64,000 nucleotides of DNA from Apostichopus japonicus (lineage: Eukaryota > Echinodermata > Holothuroidea > Aspidochirotida > Stichopodidae). The translations under genes and the position numbers were made by a program. The notes beneath the pieces were generated by a model. It had not been told where the DNA came from. It made no database searches and was given only the letters and a program-made list of their open reading frames with translations. Location: NCBI RefSeq assembly GCF_037975245.1, contig NC_092579.1, positions 30,952,666-31,016,665 on the forward strand, written 5' to 3'. Each line of letters begins with the position of its first letter. Within the stretch, counting starts at the first letter, position 1. Shown one piece after another: positions 49,695-58,607 of this stretch.

Positions 49695-50009
49695 ATGGCT
49701 ATGGCTAATCATTCACATCTAACATTGCTGGAATGCGATCAAATAATTGTTGTTACAGACACAATTCGAAGTGTTGTTTTCTCACTTGCACAGGGGAACA
49801 ATCAGTATGATGCACAACAGAGGCGACTTACATCTTGTTTAAGTAACATAGGCAGAATTCGTAACTTTTTAGATAGTGAAACTTTTGACGAAGTAAAAGA
49901 TTCCATCCAAAATAAAAAAAAAGTAATACGTTCTCTAGCCCTTGTCAATGCGTTTTCGGCTGTAGCTCCAACCACTTGTAATGTATTTGCCATGGCTTTA
50001 TTTTGGTAA
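49695..50009 (+). CDS. Hypothetical 104-aa protein inside the palindrome-rich TIR element
   Basis: The open frame can be extended five codons upstream only with a TTG start, so the ATG at 49695 is used (MAMANHSHLTLLECDQIIVV). The composition is protein-like rather than repeat-derived: helical heptad-like stretches such as QQRRLTSCLSNIGRIRNFL and ETFDEVKDSIQNKKKVIRSL, and a hydrophobic C terminus ending FAMALFW. It lies in the only non-repetitive part of the element, follows a TATA-like box, and has no intron. No domain is recognised; there is no DDE, HNH or zinc-finger pattern. It could be a host-derived exon, a small element protein or chance; coding status is uncertain. Confidence 0.35.
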   Translation: MAMANHSHLTLLECDQIIVVTDTIRSVVFSLAQGNNQYDAQQRRLTSCLSNIGRIRNFLDSETFDEVKDSIQNKKKVIRSLALVNAFSAVAPTTCNVFAMALFW

Positions 50010-50653
50010 TGGTATTCGTCAGGTACCAGGTCAGGTACGTACGTACTCACCTTGCACAAATGTTAAGTGCTAGCTGGATCCAGATGGACAGCCGATATTC
50101 ATTGTGCACATATCGACACCACGTACGTACACGTATCGCGGCAAGTTGTTTATAATGGCGCGCAAAGGCATGGGCAAAGTTTGGCGTTGAATGAACTAGC
50201 CAATCACATTCCACTTAAGTGGAATACACTAGCCAATCACATTCCACTTAAGTGAAATAGACTATCCAATCACATTTCACTTAAGTGGAATTGTATTCCA
50301 CTTAAGTGTAATTGTATTCCACTTAAGTGAAATAGACAGGACATTCCACTTAAGTGGAATTGTATTCCACTTAAGTAGAATACAATTCCACTTAAGTGAA
50401 ATGCATTTCCTAAGTGAAATACAATTCCACTTAAGTGAAATAGATTTAGCTTAAGTAAGATGCAGTGACAAGTTGATGAATTCAGCTTAAGTAAAATACA
50501 ATTAAGCTTAAGTGGAATGGTATTCCACTTAAGTGAAATAGAATTCCACTCAAGTTAAATAGTATTCTGCTTAAGTGATATTGAATTCCACTTAAGTGAA
50601 ATGTATTCGACTTAAGTCGAATTGCGAGGTAAATGTTAAAACGGCTTGCCATA

Positions 50654-51244
50654 CGTGCACTGACCTAAATGGAGTGTAACCACTCCCGATTTTGCAATTT
50701 CCCAAGATCAGGCCCGAAAAATCCCAAGAAATACCAAGAACACTGTGCTGTATGGATTTCTAGCAATATCCAGCGATATCTAGGGATGAATATCCCAAGA
50801 TCTTACCTAAACTGAAGGCAGATAGAGAATCGAAACCTTCAGTGAACTGAACTTGAAACTGTGCGTCTTTCGAAATGAAAAGAATGTGGGGAATTGCACA
50901 ATAAACAGATCAAAGTTATATATTTCAGTCTCATTTCAATTATTCGAATTTGTTAAGCAAACAGCAGATATCACATCATATCAGTGAGCATGAAAATGGC
51001 GTTCCAGGATGAACAGCCTTCAAACCATGGGCGCAGATCCTGGTGGGGACAGCAGGACGCGTCCCCATCAACTTTTTTCAGTAGTGGGGACATAATATAC
51101 CGTGTCCCCACCAATTTTTCTTGACCAATATCTGCATTTCAAGTTCCCCTGTATTGAACTTAGGCGCAGTTAGATCCAGCCCAGCCCCTCGGTTCCTACG
51201 CCCTTGCTAACCACTGCGTCACTGCAACTGTTGAGAAATAATGC
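50654..51244. other. Intergenic with a dispersed-repeat fragment
   Basis: At about 51026-51130 the pieces GGGCGCAGATCCTGGTGGGGACAG and GTGTCCCCACCAA look like the edge of a dispersed element; no clear termini were found. The rest is unremarkable. Confidence 0.4.
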
Positions 51245-51794
51245 TAATTTTTTCTTCAAAATGGAACGGAGGGTGATGTTCAAATGCTGTACAGGATAAC
51301 TCAAAACGTACACCTTTATTGAACTTCATATTTCAAATGGTCTCAAAATTGGCATTATTTTCAGTGATTTATACTACATGACTCTAGGTTTGGCAGTAAC
51401 TTGTGAAAATGTTTCATAGTGAAAATAAAACAATGTCATGTTACTCATTAATTATTAAAGGGTTGGCAGAGCTGCTTTTCTTGCTCAAATTGATCAAAGA
51501 ATATGTCCATGTGCTCATACATAGAGCATCTGTATGTCTTTATATCACATAGGAAGACTGTTCTCTCTGGGTATTGAAACATTTTGGAATATATATTCTA
51601 CATTTTGAGTCCTTAAAAGATCTTAATTCTTTTGATTGCCTTGTTGCTAAAGTAATGGTCAAGACAACGTTTCCTGAATCTGCATAGCTCATGTCGCGGA
51701 GCGGTTGAAAACTATTAATATACAACAACCAGTTAAAACAACAGTATCAGGCAGTATTTTATCACCCTCCGTTCCATTTTTGAAGAAAAAATTA
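51245..51794. mobile_element. MITE-like element with 33-bp terminal inverted repeats (550 bp)
   Basis: The left arm 51245-51277 begins TAATTTTTTCTTCAAAATGG and ends AACGGAGGGTGAT; the right arm 51761-51794 is its inverted copy with one extra A. The interior is AT-rich and non-coding. A target duplication could not be fixed (possibly TA or TTA), so the superfamily is left open. Confidence 0.7.
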
Positions 51795-51859
51795 CGATTA
51801 AAACATTGAACACTTCTATCGCTTAGCATACAATTTCCGAGGAAACAACACCGTGAAAC

Positions 51860-52075
51860 TGGAGAACATTTATGAATAAGAAAGGTTTGATTTGACTGCG
51901 TTGAAATAACTTATGACTGGCAAGATGCGTGGAGCGCTCTCTATCGGCCTCTTTTTTGGTCAGTTTGCAACTTCAGAGGAACAATAGAAACCCGAAAAAA
52001 CTTTTAAAACGAACAAAGGATTCACAAACCTTTGTTCTGCCTAAAAGATAAGCAGAGGCCAAAAGAGGCCTAAAA
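51860..52075. repeat. Dispersed repeat shared with 55290-55480
   Basis: The segments TTTGATTTGACTGCGTTGAA, ACTGGCAAGATGCGTGGAGC and CAGTTTGCAACTTCAGAGGA recur in the same order at 55300-55400, the loop of the foldback there. Confidence 0.65.
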
Positions 52076-52084
52076 GATAAGCAG

Positions 52085-52175
52085 AATGAAACTGTTAGCA
52101 AACTGCTTATCCACTAGAGAGCCTGTGTAATAGAATGTGTAAAAGTTTCGATCCTAGCAGGATCTTCTTCAGAGG
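52085..52175 (-). repeat. Dispersed motif copy (inverted) with GATCCTAGCAGGATC hairpin
   Basis: Inverted copy of the motif at 35395-35500: CTGCTTATCCACTAGAGAGC, then TTTCGATCCTAGCAGGATCT and TCTTCAGAGGC. Confidence 0.6.
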
Positions 52176-52197
52176 CTTAAAAAATAAGATCAGCAGA

Positions 52198-54420
52198 AAG
52201 TTTGGTTTATTGTAGATTTGTGTGCGCGGAATTAGCCCGATTGATACGGGGAAAGGTGATTAATTTGCTCTAGGTGGGATCTGGTGCGGTTATCTATAAT
52301 TCTTTCGGAAATCTTACATAAGGCTGGGAGGAGACTAATTGGTCGATAGTTTTGAATTTTGGTGCGGTCTTTACTTAGTTTCGGTATTAAAATCTTTTTG
52401 GCGGATTTCCATGGGGTTGGGAAATAACCCAGTCTAAGGAGTTCGTTAAATAGTGGGAAAATATGAGAGTTAATGAATATCGGAGGGGAGTTTTTAGGCA
52501 TTTGGTCATTTATGTTGTCAGGACCAGTGGAGGATGCATTTTTTAGTGGCACTATACCAATTGTTTATATCTATTTTATTGAGCAGAGGGATGTTTTTTT
52601 GTTGAGACATCCTAATGGGTTGGTGTTAAAGCTGGTTGCATTTCTGATAATTGTACGGTCTATTTCGTGTTTACAGCTGATATCGTATGGGGGGCCATCG
52701 TAGATATTGAATATACTTTTAAAGTACGATTCAATTAGCTTTATTTGGTCTTGAGTTTTTGTGATGAGGTTACCTACGTTATCTCTAAGGCCTTGGTCTG
52801 TTTTACCTGTGTTTGGGGTTGTAATGGGGTTAATGATTTTTTTAAATTTTCCAAAAGTGTTTCGGGTTTTTATCATTAATTATTAAATCGCAGTTGTTTG
52901 GGACGCGGTTTTGTTCATCCGCCAATATTTGTCTGTTTATTGCTATTTAAGTTGGTTAATTTGGGTTTTTAGAGTTAGGTCTCGGGAGATGATATAGGTT
53001 CTACGTAGGCGACGTCTGAGTTTCATAAGTGAAAGGATTTTCTTATTTAGTTTTCGTTTTCTGTTTTGTTTTTAAATGACAGTGTCTTTTGAAAGTATTG
53101 AAGATATGATTGATGGGCAACGCTGTCACAGTAATTGTCGATGTAATTTAGCCAGGCGCGGCGGAACGGGAAAATTATTGGGGTGCTAATGTGTTAAGAT
53201 TATCTAAGCGGAGCGCCACCATGGGTTGATGCGGAGCGTACAAGACAATTTTGGGGTTTTCAAACCCCCAGATGCCCGGAAACGGCACTTGCCGAGTGTT
53301 TTATGCTGCGAATACCTAGCCCTAAGATATGGGTCTCAAGCCTGCAATTTCTCAGATTGCACCAAAAAATCTGTAAAAGCATTGTAATTTGTATATTCGA
53401 GGGTGTTTTAAGAGAGTAGCTATTACTCGTAGTGTACTCGCAAAGACGTTTTTGAGTGTAGTAAATTACTACTTGCAATTAAATGCAATAATTAAATAAA
53501 TGTCCTAAGAAAAAACAGAAAGCATTTCTTAATGTCAACAAATGGGTAATTCCAAACCATGTGCAGTTGCCAACAAATTTCTATGAACCAAGCACAGTCA
53601 CGAATGCATGTACCCTATACAGTACAGGTGAAATGCTAATATTGTGTTTTTGTTCGTTTAATAATTAATTGCGCACATAGAGCCATATTCCACGCCTTGC
53701 GTGTACTCGTAGTGTAAACGCAAATTTTGATGAGTGTATAGCGTTTAGCTTATTACACTCTTATTTAAAACACTAACATTCGATGAGGCATGATACAGAC
53801 AATCAATTATCATATCGTTTGAATGCTCTGGCTGCAATGCTCCGCACCTACCCTCCCCCCCCCCCATGTCCCTGAAGGATATATCCATGGGAAATGTGCT
53901 ACCATTGGAAGGATATATCTTTCAGGGGATGTTGGAGAACTGGCTGAAATGAGGCAAATCATTGGCCTAAGACGTAGTTGTGTTGCGCTTACCCCCCCCC
54001 CCCCCCCGGTTCCGCCGCCACTGAATTTAGCTCGTTGTTTTGGTTGTTGTATTTTGGGAGTCTGTTTTATTGTAATTATACGTCACTTCGTTATTTGGTA
54101 TGCGGTTGAGGTTTATGTCTAGCTCAAAAACGAGTGGAAAAATTGTCACTGATTTAGTCATCTTCTAGGATTTGTATCGAATGTGTTTAAGTTGCGAGGT
54201 GATTTGAGGTTACATGGGTAGTCAAGTAGTTCTGTAATATTGTTTATTGGGTTTATCCTAGGATTGGTACTTTGGTTAATTATCGTTAAGTTGTATTTAT
54301 CACATATTTCTAAGAGATTTGCCTTTTTCAGAAAAAATAATGTTGGCAATTACTAGGAGTTTTGTATTTTTATTAGAACATATATATGCTATGCTGGATA
54401 TGGGCTCATTTGGGGGACTA
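52198..54420 (-). mobile_element. LINE fragment (endonuclease to RT), interrupted by a DNA transposon
   Basis: On the minus strand the order is an endonuclease remnant (54158-54349: LLEICDKYNLTIINQSTNPR, with the domain's end disrupted), a linker (52571-52876: NTFGKFKKIINPITTPNTG) and the RT start (52232-52552: FPTPWKSAKKILIPKLSKDR, then NYRPISLLPALCKISERIID). These match the other LINE at 60430-64000 in order. Frameshifts and stops break the frame. The 3' end stops at about 52198 inside the RT, so the copy is 3' truncated. The element at 53153-54023 sits inside it. Confidence 0.85.
53153..54023. mobile_element. Non-autonomous hAT-like transposon nested in a LINE (871 bp)
   Basis: Left end CAGGCGCGGCGGAAC; right end GGTTCCGCCGCCACTG, an imperfect inverted repeat. 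Perfect 8-bp duplications AATTTAGC lie at 53145-53152 and 54024-54031. The paralogous LINE at about 62832-62850 shows the uninterrupted site GATGTAATTTAGCTTGTTG, which confirms the boundaries. It contains the GGAGCGCCACC module at 53201-53300 and C runs near the right end. No transposase seen. Confidence 0.88.
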
Positions 54421-54526
54421 TAATCATACCACGAAAGTGTCCATTAGGTATAGGTTGCATTGAGGGTGTGTTATTCTTTCGTCAAATGGCGTACCATGGG
54501 GGGGGGGAGGGGGGTGGTCTATCTGG

Positions 54527-54862
54527 CAGTGGCGCAGCGTCCATACAGTCAGGGGGCGGATACCCCCCCCCCCCTGACGGACTCAAATGGACTGCTGGCG
54601 ACCTTTTTTAGCTTTTTACCACTTTATATGCTATTATTGACGTTTTTATTGCGCTCTCATCTACCTATTGACATTTATCCTTTATCTGCAAATTAGCAAG
54701 GCCCGGAAAGTGTCATTTCCGCCGATCTAAGGAGCATCTTTATTCAAAATTTTCGGTACGCTCCGCGCCAAACCCGTGGTGGCGCTCCGCTTAGATAGTT
54801 TCGAAAGCGCCCCTACAGACCATTCTCGCCCCCCTCGACCAATACCCTTAGCTCCGCCACTG
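54527..54862. mobile_element. Short element with CAGTGGCGCAGCG / GCTCCGCCACTG ends (336 bp)
   Basis: An inverted relative of 14084-14452: both share the ends, the CCATACAGTC(A)GG...CGGAT piece, the TCATCTACCTATTGACATTT region and the GCAAATTAGCAAGGCCCGGA to GGTGGCGCTCCGCTTAGATA module (54690-54797). No 8-bp duplication could be matched. Confidence 0.7.
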
Positions 54863-54867
54863 CAAAT

Positions 54868-55995
54868 GACCCGATAGAAATACGTGTTCTTTATAAGTGC
54901 ACAATTTTGAAAAACCCCTCTTTTCAGCCCCCTCTTGTCCTCTCTGAAACACCCATCGACATTAAAATTAGACGTGGAATAGAAGACACCCTTGTCTTTG
55001 TTATACACTAATTTCGTGTAATTATCTGACCGGGAAAGGCTTTTTGTTTATATGATTTCTATTTTTTTCATAAATCACAAATCATTTTTTTCCCCTGCAC
55101 GCCCCCACACAGCACCCAATTCCAAAATAAACTTCAGATTCGTAATCAGCGTGTCGCGAACTACCAGAAAAGATACACATTTATCGCCTTTGCGACAAAA
55201 AGTTTTTTCACCTTTAAAAACCGTAAGCAGTTTTTTCCAAATTTATGCCAAAATTTGACCCATTTATTCATAAATGTCAAGATAAAACTCAAGATGACAA
55301 ACAAAGGTTTGAATTGACTGCTTTGAAATCACGTATCACTGGCAAGATGCGTCGAGCGCCCTTTTATTTCGCTCAGTTTGCAACTTTTCAGAGGAACAAT
55401 AGAAAACGGAAAAACTTTTAGGGGCAACAAAAGATTTTAATCCTTTGTTCGTCGTAAAAGTTTTTCGGTCTTACTTTTTCAAGTTTGAGGTGCAAAAACT
55501 TGTTGTCGCAAATTCGATAAATGTGTATCTTTTCTGGTAGTTCGCGACACGCTGATTACGAATCTGAAGTTTATTTTGGAATTGGGTATCAAAAAGAAGT
55601 ACTTTTTAAACTTTTCAGACAAAAAACCTATTTTTGTCGCAAATAAAAATTGCCAAAAATTGACCCCAAATCGATTTCGCCCATATGACGTGACAGGGGG
55701 TAACCGATGCTCAGGAGCCCAAATCTGCAACTCCCAGGTCCATATCTGCTTCCGTTCGGGAGATACGTGGTCTCAAAGGACCCGATAGAAATACGTGTTC
55801 TTTATAAGTGCACAATTTGGAAAACCCCCTTTTAAGGCCCCTCTCTTGTCCTCTCTGAAGCACCCATCGAAATTAAAATTAGACGTGGAGTAGAAGACAC
55901 CCTTGTCTTTGTTATACACTTATTTCGTGTAATTATCTGACCGAGTGACCGGAAAAGGCTTTTTGTTTATATGATTTCTATTTTTTTCATAAGTC
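54868..55995. repeat. Direct repeats of about 200 bp flanking a foldback
   Basis: The segment beginning GACCCGATAGAAATACGTGT occurs at 54868-55073 and again at 55779-55990, with few differences (one copy has an extra GACCGAGT-type stretch). Between them is the inverted repeat at 55115-55586. This could be a composite non-autonomous element with long direct ends; I see no coding capacity. Confidence 0.7.
55115..55586. repeat. Foldback: inverted arms of about 95 bp with loop of about 280 bp
   Basis: The arm beginning CCCAATTCCAAAATAAACTT and containing AATCAGCGTGTCGCGAACTA is found inverted at about 55490-55586 (TAGTTCGCGACACGCTGATT). The loop carries the dispersed repeat shared with 51860-52075. 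Confidence 0.8.
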
Positions 55996-56048
55996 ATAAA
56001 TCTGGACTTTGAAGTTTAAATATTAGAAACGAGCATTAATTCTCAACA

Positions 56049-56120
56049 GTTCTAGTGGCGCAGTTGGTAGTGCTCTGGACTGACAAACTCCGTGTCTCAG
56101 GTTCGATTCCCAGACAGAGC
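56049..56120 (+). tRNA. tRNA-like sequence 1 (degenerate; possible SINE head)
   Basis: The A-box TGGCGCAGTTGG and B-box GGTTCGATTCC both fit the pol III internal promoter consensus. The acceptor-like ends GTTCT and AGAGC pair, the D-arm (GCGC/GTGC) pairs, but the acceptor base is incomplete (5 of 7) and the anticodon and T stems contain mismatches. A TTTT run follows within 5 bases. Probably a tRNA-derived sequence rather than a working tRNA. Confidence 0.45.
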
Positions 56121-56200
56121 ATTTTGATTTTTTTCTCTTTTCCTTCTTCCATTCTGGACTTTGAAGTTTAAATATTAGAAACGAGCATTAATTCTCAACA

Positions 56201-56272
56201 GTTCTAGTGGCGCAGTTGGTAGTGCTCTGGACTGACAAACTCTGTGTCTCAGGTTCGATTCCCAGACAGAGC
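56201..56272 (+). tRNA. tRNA-like sequence 2 (degenerate)
   Basis: Differs from copy 1 by a single visible base (CTCTG for CTCCG). Same A-box, B-box and downstream T run. Confidence 0.45.
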
Positions 56273-56352
56273 ATTTTGATTTTTTTCTCTTTTCCTTCTT
56301 CCATTCTGGACTTTGAAGTTTAAATATTAGAAACGAGCATTAATTCTCAACA

Positions 56353-56435
56353 GTTCTAGTGGCGCAGTTGGTAGTGCTCTGGACTGGAGAGACACAGACA
56401 AACTCCATGTCTCCGGTTCGATTACCAGACAGAGC
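56353..56435 (+). tRNA. tRNA-like sequence 3 (with 11-nt insertion)
   Basis: The A-box is intact, there is an insertion in the anticodon region (GGAGAGACACAGAC), and the B-box is GGTTCGATTAC, one base off. Most degenerate of the three tandem copies. Confidence 0.35.
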
Positions 56436-56530
56436 ATCATGTCTGCGGTTAATGTCTAGACAGAGCCTTTTACTTTTCTGTTCTTTGGAGGGAGTGGAAG
56501 TATAAATATAAGAAACGAAGTTTTTCCAGA

Positions 56531-56610
56531 GGGAACCGAAATGGTGTAATTGGTTATTCCATCGTTCAGTAAGCGATTGGTTTGGATTGCATCGGTTCAA
56601 GCCCCAGGTG
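56531..56610 (+). tRNA. tRNA-like sequence 4 (pol III box pair)
   Basis: ATGGTGTAATTGGTT (A-box like) and CGGTTCAAGCC (B-box) about 50 bp apart. Acceptor ends do not pair convincingly, so it is a pseudo-tRNA or SINE head. Confidence 0.3.
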
Positions 56611-56890
56611 AGTATTCGCAAAAGGAGTTCTGACAAGTGGATAAGGTGAATCCCGAAGGCGGGCGGTCCCCCTCCTCCTGGCAGGTGGACAAGGTGAGTA
56701 CTGAGGGTGAGAGGGGGGAGGATGAGAGAGGGTGAGGGTGCGGACAAGGCGAGGTCGCCAAGGCGAGGTCCCCTCCCCCTGACAAGGTAAAGGCGCGGAC
56801 AAGTGGAGTTCGCCGCCACCCCTCCCCCTGACAAGGTTCAACGCGGACAAGGTGAGTTCGCCGCCACCCCTCCCCCTGACTAGCTAATCG
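56600..56890. repeat. GGACAAGGTGAG-type short repeats
   Basis: Repeated pieces such as GACAAGGTGAGT, GTTCGCCGCCACCCCTCCCC and CTGACAAGGT; GC-rich unlike its surroundings. Long minus-strand ORFs here are by-products of this composition. Confidence 0.6.
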
Positions 56891-56984
56891 GGAGTGAGGG
56901 AGTAGTGGAGAAAATGTTTTTACAAAAAAAGACTAAGTCCAAACAGCAGGATCTTTAAATATTTGTAAAGCTTTAGAAACCAGA

Positions 56985-57056
56985 GGCCCACCTAATGGTC
57001 TAGTGGTAAAGACTTTTGCTTTTGCATCTCAAGGTCCCTGGCTCAAACTCAATCTT
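56985..57056 (+). tRNA. tRNA-like sequence 5 (pol III box pair)
   Basis: TAATGGTCTAGTGGTAAAGA fits an A-box/D-arm; TGGCTCAAACTC is a weakened B-box. Followed by a CTTTTCCTTTT tract. Likely a relic. Confidence 0.3.
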
Positions 57057-57059
57057 TGC

Positions 57060-58390
57060 TTTTCCTTTTACAATACTCATGTAAAAGGAAGAAAAAAAGG
57101 AAAAAAAAGAATGATACTTTGAAATAACTTCTTTTTTTTAATGACAAATCAGTTCATGGACAGGATATACCTTCATCCCTCCCACCACAGTTAATACCCT
57201 TCAACTACCTGTCCAGAAACAGGTTATCCCTCATCAAATTATTATGCAAATACTAATCAAAACATGCAATACATATTTCATAAACATTCTTAGTGATACC
57301 TGCATCTACTATTGAGATGGTTGGGTGACAACAGACAGTTAGTTTCTATAATGTTTCTATTATTTATAATATCAGCCTGGAGGGCAGTTATTTAATGATA
57401 CTAAGCAGTCACATGTACATATGGGATAAGCCTATGGCCTTTTTACTTCACACCAGGTGGCTATCCAATTCACACCAGTACATTCTTTTTGGACATTTTT
57501 TTTTAAACATTTGGAAGACCATTTCAACATGAGGGGAAAAAGAATTGATTTCTCCTAGATAAAAATAATAACCCCATCTTACTTTAGCCAGATAGGGCTT
57601 GAATCCATAGGTTTGCTTGACGACAAGTTCCCAACAAAAAGGAGTTGGCCTTCCATGGCTGATTGCTGATTCAGTTTACAATACCATGGCGCCCCTGCTA
57701 CCATCAATAAAATTGTCTTTAACTTTCATTTATTAACTAAACCTGATTTTGAATTAATTTTAGATAACTCAATTTTTACATTTTTTGCCCTCCAGTTTGA
57801 AAAAGGAAACGTTACTACCATAGCACAAACAACATATATGTGGAAAGGTTGCTCCCTTTCATTGCTGTCTCAATCACCCCCCCCCCCCCCCGGCTCCGAC
57901 TACCACACCCCAAATTATATACACGAAGAGTGCATTATTGAAAGTTTCTTTAAATATAGTCTTATCATGCAGCAAACCTGTGCTACTGCAAACTGAAAAT
58001 TCAATTCAAAGATTCTCCCTCTTCACTTTCATTTCTCCTTCTCTATCCTTCGCCTCACCACCCCCCACCCCACCCCTGGTCCTTCCAACTACCATCCATA
58101 ACTCCTGCCAATATTAAATTCAGTCACCTTATCATGCCCCCATAAAGTGTCAGTCAGTCAAGCACCACAATGTTTGTAGACCAAGAAATCAACAACCGAA
58201 ACCCATTTTTAAAACTTTAAAGCCCCATCAAATAAAGATGCTGTTTTTTTCTTCTTTTTCTCTAAACAAGATAAACAAGATAAACACACAAACACCAAAT
58301 CCAAAATATATAAAATTCCAATTCCCATTTTGAACATTCTTCAAATTTTGTTTGCCAAGCCAGGTTAAAAAAGTGAGTGTTATTCTTTTT
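57060..58390. other. Region downstream of SRP68, no gene recognised
   Basis: AT-rich with pyrimidine-rich stretches and a C run at 57877-57892. A minus-strand AATAAA (plus-strand TTTATT near 57729) could serve SRP68 but lies about 0.87 kb after the stop, so it is weak. Confidence 0.4.
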
Positions 58391-58396
58391 GGCCTT

Positions 58397-58441
58397 CCTT
58401 TGTTGCAATGCAAACACAGAGGTGTTTGCATTGCAACAAGG
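58397..58441 (-). promoter_or_regulatory. Near-perfect hairpin in the likely SRP68 3' UTR
   Basis: CCTTTGTTGCAATGCAAACAC and GTGTTTGCATTGCAACAAGG are complementary along about 20 bp with one bulged T, and the loop is AGAG. It lies about 170 bp after the SRP68 stop codon on the minus strand. Confidence 0.6.
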
Positions 58442-58607
58442 TGTAGTTTTCTATACTAAAAAACAAATAAAATCAAATAAAACTTAAATAAAAGATGATT
58501 ATAGCACATGCAGGAGAAGAGTGAGAGCCCTCCCAAATACTACCGGCTTATGTATACAAAAGACCTTTTTCCGAAATCCTTTTTCCGACATCGTGGCAAA
58601 TCGAGAG

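Larger units (their letters stand above)
48979..50653. mobile_element. TIR element rich in CCACTTAAGTGG palindromes (1675 bp)
   Basis: The left end TATGGCAAGCCGTTTTAACA continues TTTACTTCGCAATT; the right end is its inverted copy (ATTGCGAGGTAAATGTTAAA then ACGGCTTGCCATA). The inverted repeats are about 55-60 bp with few mismatches. CGTGCA flanks both sides (48973-48978 and 50654-50659). The left third (about 49030-49590) and right third (about 50200-50630) contain dozens of copies of CCACTTAAGTGG and near variants, mostly spaced 15-20 bp. A block of about 170 bp (49270-49400) is duplicated at 49430-49560. The centre is unique sequence holding a TATA-like stretch and an ORF. The family is unknown to me. 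Confidence 0.8.
56001..56456 (+). repeat. Three tandem 152-bp units, each with one tRNA-like sequence
   Basis: Each unit begins TCTGGACTTTGAAGTTTAAA, followed by TATTAGAAACGAGCATTAAT and a tRNA-like stretch starting at 56049, 56201 and 56353. The third unit diverges in its second half. Confidence 0.88.

Noticed and set aside
56340-56850. Minus-strand ORFs of 94-164 codons rich in P, S, R
   Set aside because: They overlap the third tRNA-like unit, cross GC-rich short repeats, and match no family.
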